The notes beneath the pieces were generated by a model. It searched no databases. It saw nothing but the letters and a program-made list of their open reading frames with translations, and was not told the origin of the DNA. From SVTX01 sp964567085 (GTDB lineage: Bacteria > Bacillota > Clostridia > Oscillospirales > CAG-272): DNA of 5,220 nucleotides. Positions 1 to 5,220 of this stretch are shown here, in pieces. The translations under genes were made by a program, and so were the position numbers. Where the stretch lies: NCBI GenBank assembly GCA_964567085.1, contig CAZMKU010000097.1, positions 1 to 5,220 of the forward strand, written 5' to 3'. How positions within the stretch are numbered: the first letter of the stretch is position 1; each line of letters begins with the position of its first letter.

Positions 1-742
1 GGGTGTAGAAGTAGGTTATGCCCAGCTCCTCGAATTTAGCCTTGTAATGAGTATTGTAAATGTCCTCAAAAATGAGCTTGAAGGTCTGGTCGTATTGCTT
101 TGATATCGTATCCTTTGTGGAGAACCAGAGATCCTGCTTTGTGTCGATCGCAAACTTGAAGCAGGAGTGCGCGAAGGAGATGATCGAGGAATCCTTGTTG
201 TACTGTCCCTGAATTACGCCGGGGCACTCAAAATCGTATATTTTCTTTGAAAATTCCTCGCCGTCCTCACCCTTGAACGTGAGCGTTGCTACACCCTTGC
301 CCTCGACTCTGTACTCGGTCGCCTTGTAAACGTCGCCGTAGGCGTGACGCGCGATAGTGATAGGCTTTTTCCAGTTGCGAACAACGGGCTTTATGGAATC
401 AATGAGAATGGGCGCGCGGAAAACCGTGCCGTCGAGGATCGCGCGGATAGTGCCGTTCGGGGATTTCCACATCTCAGAGAGGTTGTATTCCTCGACTCTT
501 TGACGGTTGGGTGTGATAGTCGCGCACTTTACCGCAACGCCGTATTTTTGCGTAGCGTAAGCCGAATCAAGGGTTACTTGATCCTTTGTTTTCTCGCGCT
601 CGGGAAGACCTAAATCGTAGTATTCGGTTTTGAGGTCAACGAAGGGATAAAGAAGCTCATCCTTTATCATTTTCCAGATGATCCTTGTCATCTCGTCGCC
701 GTCCATCTCAACGATGGGGGTGGTCATTTTTATTTTTTCCAT
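1..742 (-). CDS. icd: NADP-dependent isocitrate dehydrogenase, eukaryotic-type (N-terminal part, cut by window edge)
   Basis: Oxidative decarboxylation of isocitrate to 2-oxoglutarate with reduction of NADP+, in the cytoplasm. The frame stays open from the ATG at 742 to the left edge, giving 247 residues of a protein that is normally a little over 400. The sequence follows the eukaryotic/homodimeric IDH family closely: VEMDGDEMTR at residues 11-20, VKCATITP at 71-78, MWKSPNGTIR at 91-100, GTVFR ending at R109, and RHAYGD at 132-137. The isocitrate-binding residues S94, N96, R100, R109 and R132 fall at the same numbers as in human IDH1. STKDTI carries the catalytic lysine at K210. Start choice: the ATG at 742 restores the family's usual N-terminus (MEKIKM...) and has a weak GAAG 8 bases upstream; the ATG at 727 is a less likely alternative. 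It lies 18 bp after the aconitase gene, so the two are almost certainly one operon. The C-terminal part is outside the window. Confidence 0.95.
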   Translation of the reverse strand, partial: MEKIKMTTPIVEMDGDEMTRIIWKMIKDELLYPFVDLKTEYYDLGLPEREKTKDQVTLDSAYATQKYGVAVKCATITPNRQRVEEYNLSEMWKSPNGTIRAILDGTVFRAPILIDSIKPVVRNWKKPITIARHAYGDVYKATEYRVEGKGVATLTFKGEDGEEFSKKIYDFECPGVIQGQYNKDSSIISFAHSCFKFAIDTKQDLWFSTKDTISKQYDQTFKLIFEDIYNTHYKAKFEELGITYFYT

Positions 743-760
743 AATCGTATCTTCGATTCT

Positions 761-3007
761 TTATTTGAGATTTTTGTTCTTGTAGTAATTCATAAGGCAG
801 CCGTCGAGAAGGATCTGTCTTTCCTCGTCGGTGAGTCCTGCGATATTGAGCTTGATTCTCTCTTTTATGCCGTCTTTTGTGAGTACAACCGCATCAAATT
901 CGGTTACCTTGGCGGAGAGCTTTTCTCTTATGCCTTCAATGAAAACAAGGTCGCCCTCGGTGTAGTTGAAGGGAGCATCCGCGTCAAGCGTGAAGGGAAG
1001 GATGCCCCAGTTGATACAGTTGGAGCGGTATCTCTTGGTCGCGAATTCGTAACAAATGTTGCCGAAGCCGCCGAGTACCTTCTGGCAGGACGCCGCCTGC
1101 TCTCTTGCCGAGCCGTCGCCTGGCTTGCGAGCGAAAACGCAAGAGCCGAACTGTGTGTTCTCAATAAGCCCTTCGGCGTTGCCGAGAGCGGCAAGTGCGC
1201 TTGTGAGCTTATCGCCGGGGTTACCTTCGCGACGGGCTTTTTCTTCTTTCGCAACCGCCTTTGCGAGCGGAACGTAATTCGGCGCGCGTCTTGAAAGCGT
1301 AAACTCGGAGAGCCGAACGGGATTTGAGCGCAAGGACGAGGTCTCGCCCGAGGGGATAAGCTCGTCGGTGGTGGTTACGGGGTCGTGAATGACTGCGCAA
1401 AGCTCAAGCAGAAGGTTGTCCGAGAGCTCGTACTGCTCGGGCCAGCTCGTGATATTTGGACCGAGTATTAGCTCTTCTTCGGGATCAGGCTTGCCGTAGC
1501 CGTAGTAAATTCTCTTTTCGTAAACGGATTTATCGAATTCGTACTCCATAGGAGTGAAATCATAATCAATATCGGTCGCGGGTGTGATCCTGCCGCCGTT
1601 TGCCGCGGTTGCCGCGATCGAACGCGCGTCCATGAGCGCTACGCCCGAGATCTGTCCCTCGCCGGGCTTTGAGCCTTCGCGGTTGGGGAAGTTTCTCGTT
1701 GTGTGTCGCAGAGAAAGACCGTTGTTCTGAGGAACGTCGCCCGCGCCGAAGCAGGGGCCGCAGAACGAGGGCTTTATGACAACGCCCGATTCAAGAAGTG
1801 ATGCGGTAACGCCCTTCTTCGTTAAGTCGAGAGATACGGGAATGCTCGTGGGATAGACCGACATATTGAAATAGCTGTTGCCGATGCTGCCCGTCTTCAA
1901 AATTTCCGCCGCTTCGCAAATTGACTCGAACATACCGCCCGAGCAGCCTGCGATAATGCCCTGATCGGCAAGAACGCTGCCGTCTGGGAGAATTTTTGAG
2001 AGCAGATCAAACTTGGAGTTCGGGAATTTCGCCTTGGCTTCCGCCTCAACGCCCGCGAGAATTTCCTTGGCGTTTGCGTTGAATTCCTTTATCGTATAAG
2101 CATTTGACGGATGGAAGGGAAGAGCTATCATACATTCCTCGGTCGAGAGGTCTATCTCGATAAGCGAGTCGTAGTAAGCAATTCCGCGAGGCGCGAGCTT
2201 GCGGTAGTCCTCGGGACGGCCGTGTGTCCTGTAATGCGCCTCAACTACCTCGTCCGTCTCCCAGATAGAAGAAAGGCAGGTGGTTTCGGTCGTCATAACG
2301 TCAATACCGTTTCTGAAATCAATAGAAAGATTCTTCACGCCCTCGCCGACGAATTCAAGCACCTTGTTTTTTACAAAGCCGTTTTTGAACGTCGCGCGGA
2401 TAAGCGAGAGCGCAATATCGTGAGGGCCTACGCCGCGACGGGGCTTGCCCTTGAGGTGTACGAGCACGACCTCGGGAGCTTTTATGTCGTACGTGTCACA
2501 CAGAAGCTGCTTTACAAGCTCGGGGCCGCCCTCGCCGACGCCCATAGTGCCGAGCGCGCCGTAGCGTGTGTGTGAATCCGAGCCGAGAATCATTCTGCCG
2601 CACGCCGCAAGCTCCTCGCGGGCATACGAGTGGATAACAGATTGGTTTGCGGGAACGTAAATACCGCCGTACTTTTTAGCGGCAGAAAGACCGAAAACGT
2701 GGTCGTCCTCGTTTATAGTTCCGCCGACCGCGCAAAGACTGTTGTGGCAGTTCGTAAGCGCGTAAGGGATAGGAAATTTTTCAAGGCCGCCGATGCGCGC
2801 GGTCTGGATAATTCCAACGTAGGTTATATCGTGGGAAACCATCGCGTCGAATTTAATTTTGAGATTATAGTAATTTCCGCTCTGATTATGTGCTGACAGA
2901 ATCTGCGCGGCTATAGTGTTTCCTCTCGCCTCATTTTTATCAATTGTCGAAGAAAAAGCGATCTCTCCGTTATAGTAAAAAACGCCGTCGTTATGTAAGG
3001 TTATCAC
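761..3007 (-). CDS. Aconitase-family hydratase (probable aconitate hydratase, YbhJ-like/clostridial type)
   Basis: A [4Fe-4S] hydro-lyase of the aconitase superfamily, predicted to isomerise citrate to isocitrate in the cytoplasm for the dehydrogenase encoded just downstream. With the GTG start at 3007 it has 748 residues, between mitochondrial-type and AcnA-type aconitases in length. Visible motifs: SHD at 58-60 and VIHSY (H126) in domain 1, GSDSHT at 142-147 (Asp144, Ser145, His146), cluster cysteine C355 in AGCSGG, cluster cysteines C416 and C419 in FCGPC, the substrate arginines R438 and R443 in RNFPNREG, and the swivel-domain GDGSAREQ with the catalytic serine S633 and R635. The family signatures are altered in places: CSGGM replaces CTNSS, TTDEL replaces TTDHI, and REQ replaces REH. 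Start: GTG preceded by GGAGG with a 7-base gap. A longer frame to a TTG at 3079 exists, but that TTG is part of the promoter -35 box. Superfamily is sure; substrate is inferred from the icd neighbour. Another hydroxy-acid substrate remains possible. Confidence 0.9.
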   Translation of the reverse strand: MITLHNDGVFYYNGEIAFSSTIDKNEARGNTIAAQILSAHNQSGNYYNLKIKFDAMVSHDITYVGIIQTARIGGLEKFPIPYALTNCHNSLCAVGGTINEDDHVFGLSAAKKYGGIYVPANQSVIHSYAREELAACGRMILGSDSHTRYGALGTMGVGEGGPELVKQLLCDTYDIKAPEVVLVHLKGKPRRGVGPHDIALSLIRATFKNGFVKNKVLEFVGEGVKNLSIDFRNGIDVMTTETTCLSSIWETDEVVEAHYRTHGRPEDYRKLAPRGIAYYDSLIEIDLSTEECMIALPFHPSNAYTIKEFNANAKEILAGVEAEAKAKFPNSKFDLLSKILPDGSVLADQGIIAGCSGGMFESICEAAEILKTGSIGNSYFNMSVYPTSIPVSLDLTKKGVTASLLESGVVIKPSFCGPCFGAGDVPQNNGLSLRHTTRNFPNREGSKPGEGQISGVALMDARSIAATAANGGRITPATDIDYDFTPMEYEFDKSVYEKRIYYGYGKPDPEEELILGPNITSWPEQYELSDNLLLELCAVIHDPVTTTDELIPSGETSSLRSNPVRLSEFTLSRRAPNYVPLAKAVAKEEKARREGNPGDKLTSALAALGNAEGLIENTQFGSCVFARKPGDGSAREQAASCQKVLGGFGNICYEFATKRYRSNCINWGILPFTLDADAPFNYTEGDLVFIEGIREKLSAKVTEFDAVVLTKDGIKERIKLNIAGLTDEERQILLDGCLMNYYKNKNLK

Positions 3008-3014
3008 TCTGTTA

Positions 3015-3020
3015 CCTCCA
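3015..3020 (-). promoter_or_regulatory. Ribosome binding site that fixes the GTG start of the aconitase gene
   Basis: Reading on the minus strand, TGGAGG is followed by seven bases (TAACAGA) and then GTG at 3007-3005. This is a strong Shine-Dalgarno site at ideal spacing. No comparable site precedes any upstream in-frame start, so it decides the start in favour of GTG. Confidence 0.85.
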
Positions 3021-3033
3021 TAATAGCTAAATG

Positions 3034-3054
3034 TAATAATAGTTATGATTATTA
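3034..3054. promoter_or_regulatory. Short AT-rich dyad over the predicted transcription start (possible operator)
   Basis: TAATAAT at 3034-3040 and its exact reverse complement ATTATTA at 3048-3054 flank a 7-base centre. The dyad centre, 3044, coincides with the predicted start of transcription, and the right arm overlaps the -10 box. This is where a repressor would bind to block the promoter. The arms are pure A/T in an AT-rich region, so chance is a real alternative. I do not recognise the motif of a named regulator. Confidence 0.25.
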
Positions 3055-3079
3055 TATCACTTTTTTGAATTTGAGTCAA
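3051..3079 (-). promoter_or_regulatory. Near-consensus sigma-A (sigma-70 type) promoter of the aconitase-icd operon
   Basis: On the minus strand TTGACT (3079-3074) is separated by exactly 17 bases from TATAAT (3056-3051). The -10 box is a perfect match and is preceded by TG and one base, the extended -10 motif; the -35 box matches five of six consensus bases. Transcription should start at about 3044-3043, giving a leader of roughly 36 bases before the GTG start, with the ribosome binding site inside it. The match is good enough to call from sequence alone. It implies fairly strong basal transcription, so any control probably comes from a repressor or attenuation. Confidence 0.85.
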
Positions 3080-3118
3080 GGCTTCTTTATGCTATTGTGT
3101 TGAATTTTGCAAGAATAA

Positions 3119-3147
3119 TTGATAGACAAGCTGCTGAATAATAATGT
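3119..3147 (+). promoter_or_regulatory. Possible promoter of the glycosyltransferase gene
   Basis: TTGATA at 3119-3124 is followed after 17 bases by TAATGT at 3142-3147. The -35 box matches four or five consensus bases, depending on how the last two are weighed, but the -10 box is poor. It would start transcription near 3154, about 26 bases before the ATG at 3180. It is the best-placed candidate I could find between the divergent genes. A second A/T-rich run around 3157-3164 looks like a -10 box but would put the transcript start on top of the ribosome binding site. Confidence 0.3.
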
Positions 3148-3168
3148 ATGAATATCTATATAAAAGAC

Positions 3169-3172
3169 GGAG
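3169..3172 (+). promoter_or_regulatory. Ribosome binding site that decides the glycosyltransferase start
   Basis: GGAG lies 7 bases before the ATG at 3180. The in-frame ATG at 3144 has no purine-rich site in front of it, so translation most likely begins at 3180, giving 428 rather than 440 residues. Confidence 0.75.
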
Positions 3173-3179
3173 CTGTAAA

Positions 3180-4466
3180 ATGGTCATACAGAGAATTGTT
3201 CAGGGCATTACGTTTTTTAATCTGGCGGTGGGAGCGATATTTTTCGTTTGCTATTTTTATCAGTTTGTTTACGTAATTATCCCTTTTATAAAAAGAAAGA
3301 AGCCGCATAAGGCGGAGGTCATTCATAATATTGCGATACTTATCTGCGCGAGAAACGAGAGTGCGGTTATAGGTCAGCTTCTTGATTCTATCGACGCGCA
3401 GGATTATCCCGCGGAAAGCCTCAGGGTCTTTATCGCCGCGGACAATTGTACTGACGATACCGCAAAAATCGCAAGGGAGCGGGGAGCGATAGTTTACGAG
3501 CGGCGGCATCGGGATAAGGTGGGAAAGGGATATGCGCTTGATTTTCTTCTTTCAAATATAAAAAAGGACTACGGATTTTCCGACATCGACGCTTTTATCG
3601 TGCTTGACGCTGACAACGTTCTTGATTTCGGGTACGTAAGAGCCATGAACCGAATGCTTTGCGATGGCTATAAGGTGACCACGAGCTATAGAAATTCAAA
3701 AAATTACGACGATAACTGGCTGTCTGCGGCGTATGCGCTCTGGTTTTTAAGAGAAGCGAGATTTCTGAATTGCTCTCGATACCTGATAAATTCAAGCTGT
3801 GCGGTATCGGGTACGGGATTTCTGTTTTCAAGAGAGCTTATCGAGAGGTTCGGCGGCTGGAAATTCTTTCTTTTGACTGAGGATATTGAGTTTACCGTCA
3901 ATTGCATTTTGTCAGGTGAAAGGGTGGGATATTGCGAGGATGCCGTGCTTTACGATGAGCAGCCCATAACCTTGAGGCAATCGTGGAATCAGCGACTTCG
4001 TTGGTCGAAGGGATTTTTACAGGTCTGGTCGAAATACGGCCATAGACTTGTGCGCGGAATTTTTCGCGGCAGCTTCAGCAGCTACGATATGACTATGACG
4101 GTCTGCCCCGCGTATCTTGTATCCGTCCTCTCGTTGATTTTCGACCTGCTGGGCATAGTATTATGTATTGTAACGGGAAATTTCCACCTTATAGGCGGTC
4201 TTGTGACGCTTATTGCGGCGGCGCTTATTGAGGCGTATTTACTGTTTTTTGTAATGGCGCTGCTTACGCTTATCACCGAATGGAAAAGAATTCACTGCAA
4301 GGGATATAAGAAGATAACCTATCTCTTCTCGTTTCCGATATTTCTTATTACCTATATGCCCGTGTCCCTCGTTGCGCTGTTCAGAAGAGTTGAATGGAAG
4401 CCTATCAGCCATACGAGAAGCGTGACGGTTGAGGATATTGAAAGGAAAAAGAAGGATAAAAAATAA
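3180..4466 (+). CDS. Membrane-bound family 2 glycosyltransferase (cellulose/poly-GlcNAc synthase-like)
   Basis: Inverting GT2 enzyme that probably transfers sugar from a nucleotide-sugar donor at the inner face of the membrane, for a surface polysaccharide or glycolipid. In the 428 residues: an N-terminal membrane segment at about 10-37; the GT-A domain from about 50 with AILICARNE (52-60), AADNCTDD (86-93) and KVGKGYAL (113-120); the metal-binding DAD at 143-145; GTGF at 211-214; the catalytic TED at 233-235; and QRLRW at 271-275, the QxxRW acceptor-site motif. Two or three further membrane segments lie at about 310-332, 335-365 and 380-401, followed by a lysine-rich charged tail. The full set of motifs suggests an active, possibly processive enzyme. 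There is no PilZ domain, and no partner export or accessory gene follows, because the gene is succeeded by a terminator and a convergent gene. Product sugar cannot be named from sequence. Start chosen by GGAG 7 bases upstream; the ATG at 3144 would add 12 residues. Confidence 0.9.
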   Translation: MVIQRIVQGITFFNLAVGAIFFVCYFYQFVYVIIPFIKRKKPHKAEVIHNIAILICARNESAVIGQLLDSIDAQDYPAESLRVFIAADNCTDDTAKIARERGAIVYERRHRDKVGKGYALDFLLSNIKKDYGFSDIDAFIVLDADNVLDFGYVRAMNRMLCDGYKVTTSYRNSKNYDDNWLSAAYALWFLREARFLNCSRYLINSSCAVSGTGFLFSRELIERFGGWKFFLLTEDIEFTVNCILSGERVGYCEDAVLYDEQPITLRQSWNQRLRWSKGFLQVWSKYGHRLVRGIFRGSFSSYDMTMTVCPAYLVSVLSLIFDLLGIVLCIVTGNFHLIGGLVTLIAAALIEAYLLFFVMALLTLITEWKRIHCKGYKKITYLFSFPIFLITYMPVSLVALFRRVEWKPISHTRSVTVEDIERKKKDKK

Positions 4467-4501
4467 AACTCCGTGCGAAAATTTTTCGCACGGAGTTTTT
4501 T
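4465..4501. terminator. Bidirectional intrinsic terminator between convergent genes
   Basis: A perfect palindrome: 17-base arms at 4465-4481 and 4483-4499 around a single central T. The G+C core CTCCGTGCG pairs with CGCACGGAG, and the A/T tails give a U-tract on both strands: six T on the plus strand (4496-4501), and TTTTATTTTTT reading out on the minus strand. It begins within the stop codon of the glycosyltransferase gene and ends 3 bases short of the stop codon of asd, so it can end both transcripts. Confidence 0.92.
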
Positions 4502-4504
4502 GGC

Positions 4505-5220
4505 TTAGTTGAAATAACCGAGTCTGTAAAGCAGCTCTGCGATAAGAACCGCGCCGCCTGCCGCGCCGCGAAGCGTGTTGTGGGAAAGACCTACGAACTT
4601 GTAGTCGTAGATAATATCCTCGCGGAGACGTCCTGCCGTAACGCCCATACCGCCGTAAATGTCGCGGTCGAGCTTTGCCTGCGGGCGATTGTCCTCTTCA
4701 AAATATGTAACGAATTGCGCGGGAGCGGAGGGGAGCTCAAGCTCCTGGGGGAGTCCTCGGAAATTCTTCCAGTCCTCGAGGATCTGCTCCTTCGTGGGCT
4801 TGTTCTCGAACTTTACGAAAACCGCAGCTGTGTGACCGTCGGTTACGGGAACGCGAATGCACTGTGTTGTGATCACGGGCGCGTTGGCTTTTACGATCTT
4901 GCCACCCTCAACCTCGCCCCAAACGCGAAGGGGCTCCTGCTCACTCTTTTCCTCCTCGCCGCCGATAAAGGGTATTACGTTGTCGATCATCTCGGGCCAT
5001 TCGTTGAACGTCTTGCCTGCGCCTGAAATAGCCTGATAAGTAGTTGCTACGACCTCCTTGATGCCGTACTTACGAAGGGGTGTAAGCTCGGGAACGTATG
5101 CCTGAATGGAGCAGTTGGGCTTAACTGCGATAAATCCGCGTTTTGTACCAAGTGTTGCGCTCTGGGACGCTATAACCTCGAGGTGCTCGGGGTTGATCTC
5201 GGGAATAACCATGTGAACGG
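4505..5220 (-). CDS. asd: Aspartate-semialdehyde dehydrogenase, archaeal/eukaryotic type (C-terminal part, cut by window edge)
   Basis: NADPH-dependent reduction of aspartyl phosphate to aspartate semialdehyde, the branch point to lysine/diaminopimelate, threonine and methionine, in the cytoplasm. The open frame runs off the right edge; 237 residues are visible of about 350-360 expected, and the NADP-binding N-terminus is missing. An in-frame Met at 5212 is internal, because the preceding codons (Val-His) join it to the family motif VIPEINPEHL. Catalytic cysteine: PNCS, with the Cys codon at 5113-5111. Catalytic histidine: RVPVTDGHT, with the His codon at 4834-4832. Other family blocks are YQAISGAGK, NVIPFIGGEEE and the C-terminal LRGAAGGAVLIAELL. 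These are the motifs of the archaeal/fungal Asd group rather than of the E. coli-type enzyme. It is the last gene of its unit, since the terminator follows at once. Its promoter and any upstream partners lie outside the window. Confidence 0.95.
   Translation of the reverse strand, partial: VHMVIPEINPEHLEVIASQSATLGTKRGFIAVKPNCSIQAYVPELTPLRKYGIKEVVATTYQAISGAGKTFNEWPEMIDNVIPFIGGEEEKSEQEPLRVWGEVEGGKIVKANAPVITTQCIRVPVTDGHTAAVFVKFENKPTKEQILEDWKNFRGLPQELELPSAPAQFVTYFEEDNRPQAKLDRDIYGGMGVTAGRLREDIIYDYKFVGLSHNTLRGAAGGAVLIAELLYRLGYFN

Noticed and set aside
928..1254. Second minus-strand frame of 108 codons within the aconitase gene
   Set aside because: It is out of frame with the aconitase C-terminal domain, which is clearly coding here, and its product is low-complexity and Arg/Ser/Ala-rich.
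2111..2575. Open frame of 154 codons on the plus strand, antisense to the aconitase gene
   Set aside because: It lies wholly inside a well-supported coding region, has no recognisable domain and no good ribosome binding site, and is explained by codon bias of the opposite strand. The same holds for the plus-strand frames at 344-613, 1056-1277 and 2630-2896.
3144..3179. Upstream ATG adding 12 residues to the glycosyltransferase
   Set aside because: No Shine-Dalgarno site precedes it, it overlaps the candidate -10 box, and GGAG is ideally placed for the ATG at 3180.
3008..3179. Possible riboswitch, small RNA or tRNA in the divergent intergenic region
   Set aside because: The leader of the aconitase operon is only about 36 bases and the other about 26; no stable GC-containing stem or known aptamer core is visible.
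3156..4276. Minus-strand frames inside the glycosyltransferase gene (3156-3509, 3595-3831, 3704-3907, 4082-4276)
   Set aside because: The plus-strand frame has the complete ordered GT2 motif set and a ribosome binding site; these opposite-strand frames show no domain and no start signals.
4580..5026. Open frame of 148 codons on the plus strand, antisense to asd
   Set aside because: The opposite strand encodes unmistakable Asd motifs over the same interval; this frame shows no family features and is a shadow.

Overview
The window is a stretch of ordinary bacterial chromosome, most likely from an anaerobic Firmicute of the class Clostridia (Oscillospiraceae/Lachnospiraceae-like gut bacteria). 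This placement is an inference from protein style: a YbhJ-like 'hydratase' member of the aconitase family next to a eukaryotic-type NADP-isocitrate dehydrogenase, an archaeal/eukaryotic-type aspartate-semialdehyde dehydrogenase, strong GGAGG-type ribosome binding sites, a GTG start and mid-range GC. I see no mobile element, RNA gene, CRISPR array or phage trace.

Layout from left to right. (1) Positions 1-742, minus strand: the N-terminal 247 residues of NADP-dependent isocitrate dehydrogenase, cut by the left edge. (2) Positions 761-3007, minus strand: an aconitase-family hydratase of 748 residues, 18 bp upstream of the dehydrogenase and surely co-transcribed with it. (3) Positions 3008-3179: a divergent intergenic region with a near-consensus sigma-A promoter for the aconitase operon and a weaker possible promoter for the gene on the other side. 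(4) Positions 3180-4466, plus strand: a membrane-bound family 2 glycosyltransferase. (5) Positions 4467-4504: a perfect palindrome that works as a terminator in both directions between convergent genes. (6) Positions 4505-5220, minus strand: the C-terminal two thirds of aspartate-semialdehyde dehydrogenase, cut by the right edge.

The aconitase and isocitrate dehydrogenase genes together form the citrate to 2-oxoglutarate branch, which in fermentative anaerobes mainly supplies carbon skeleton for glutamate. Asd supplies the branch-point aldehyde for lysine/diaminopimelate, threonine and methionine. Both flanking units therefore serve amino-acid synthesis, and the glycosyltransferase between them looks like an independent single-gene unit.

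No clearly new biological system is visible. The best observations are fine-scale. The longest reading frame of the aconitase begins inside its own promoter, so its true start is a GTG 24 codons further in. The aconitase is divergent around its cluster and active-site motifs. A small dyad is centred on the predicted transcription start of the operon.
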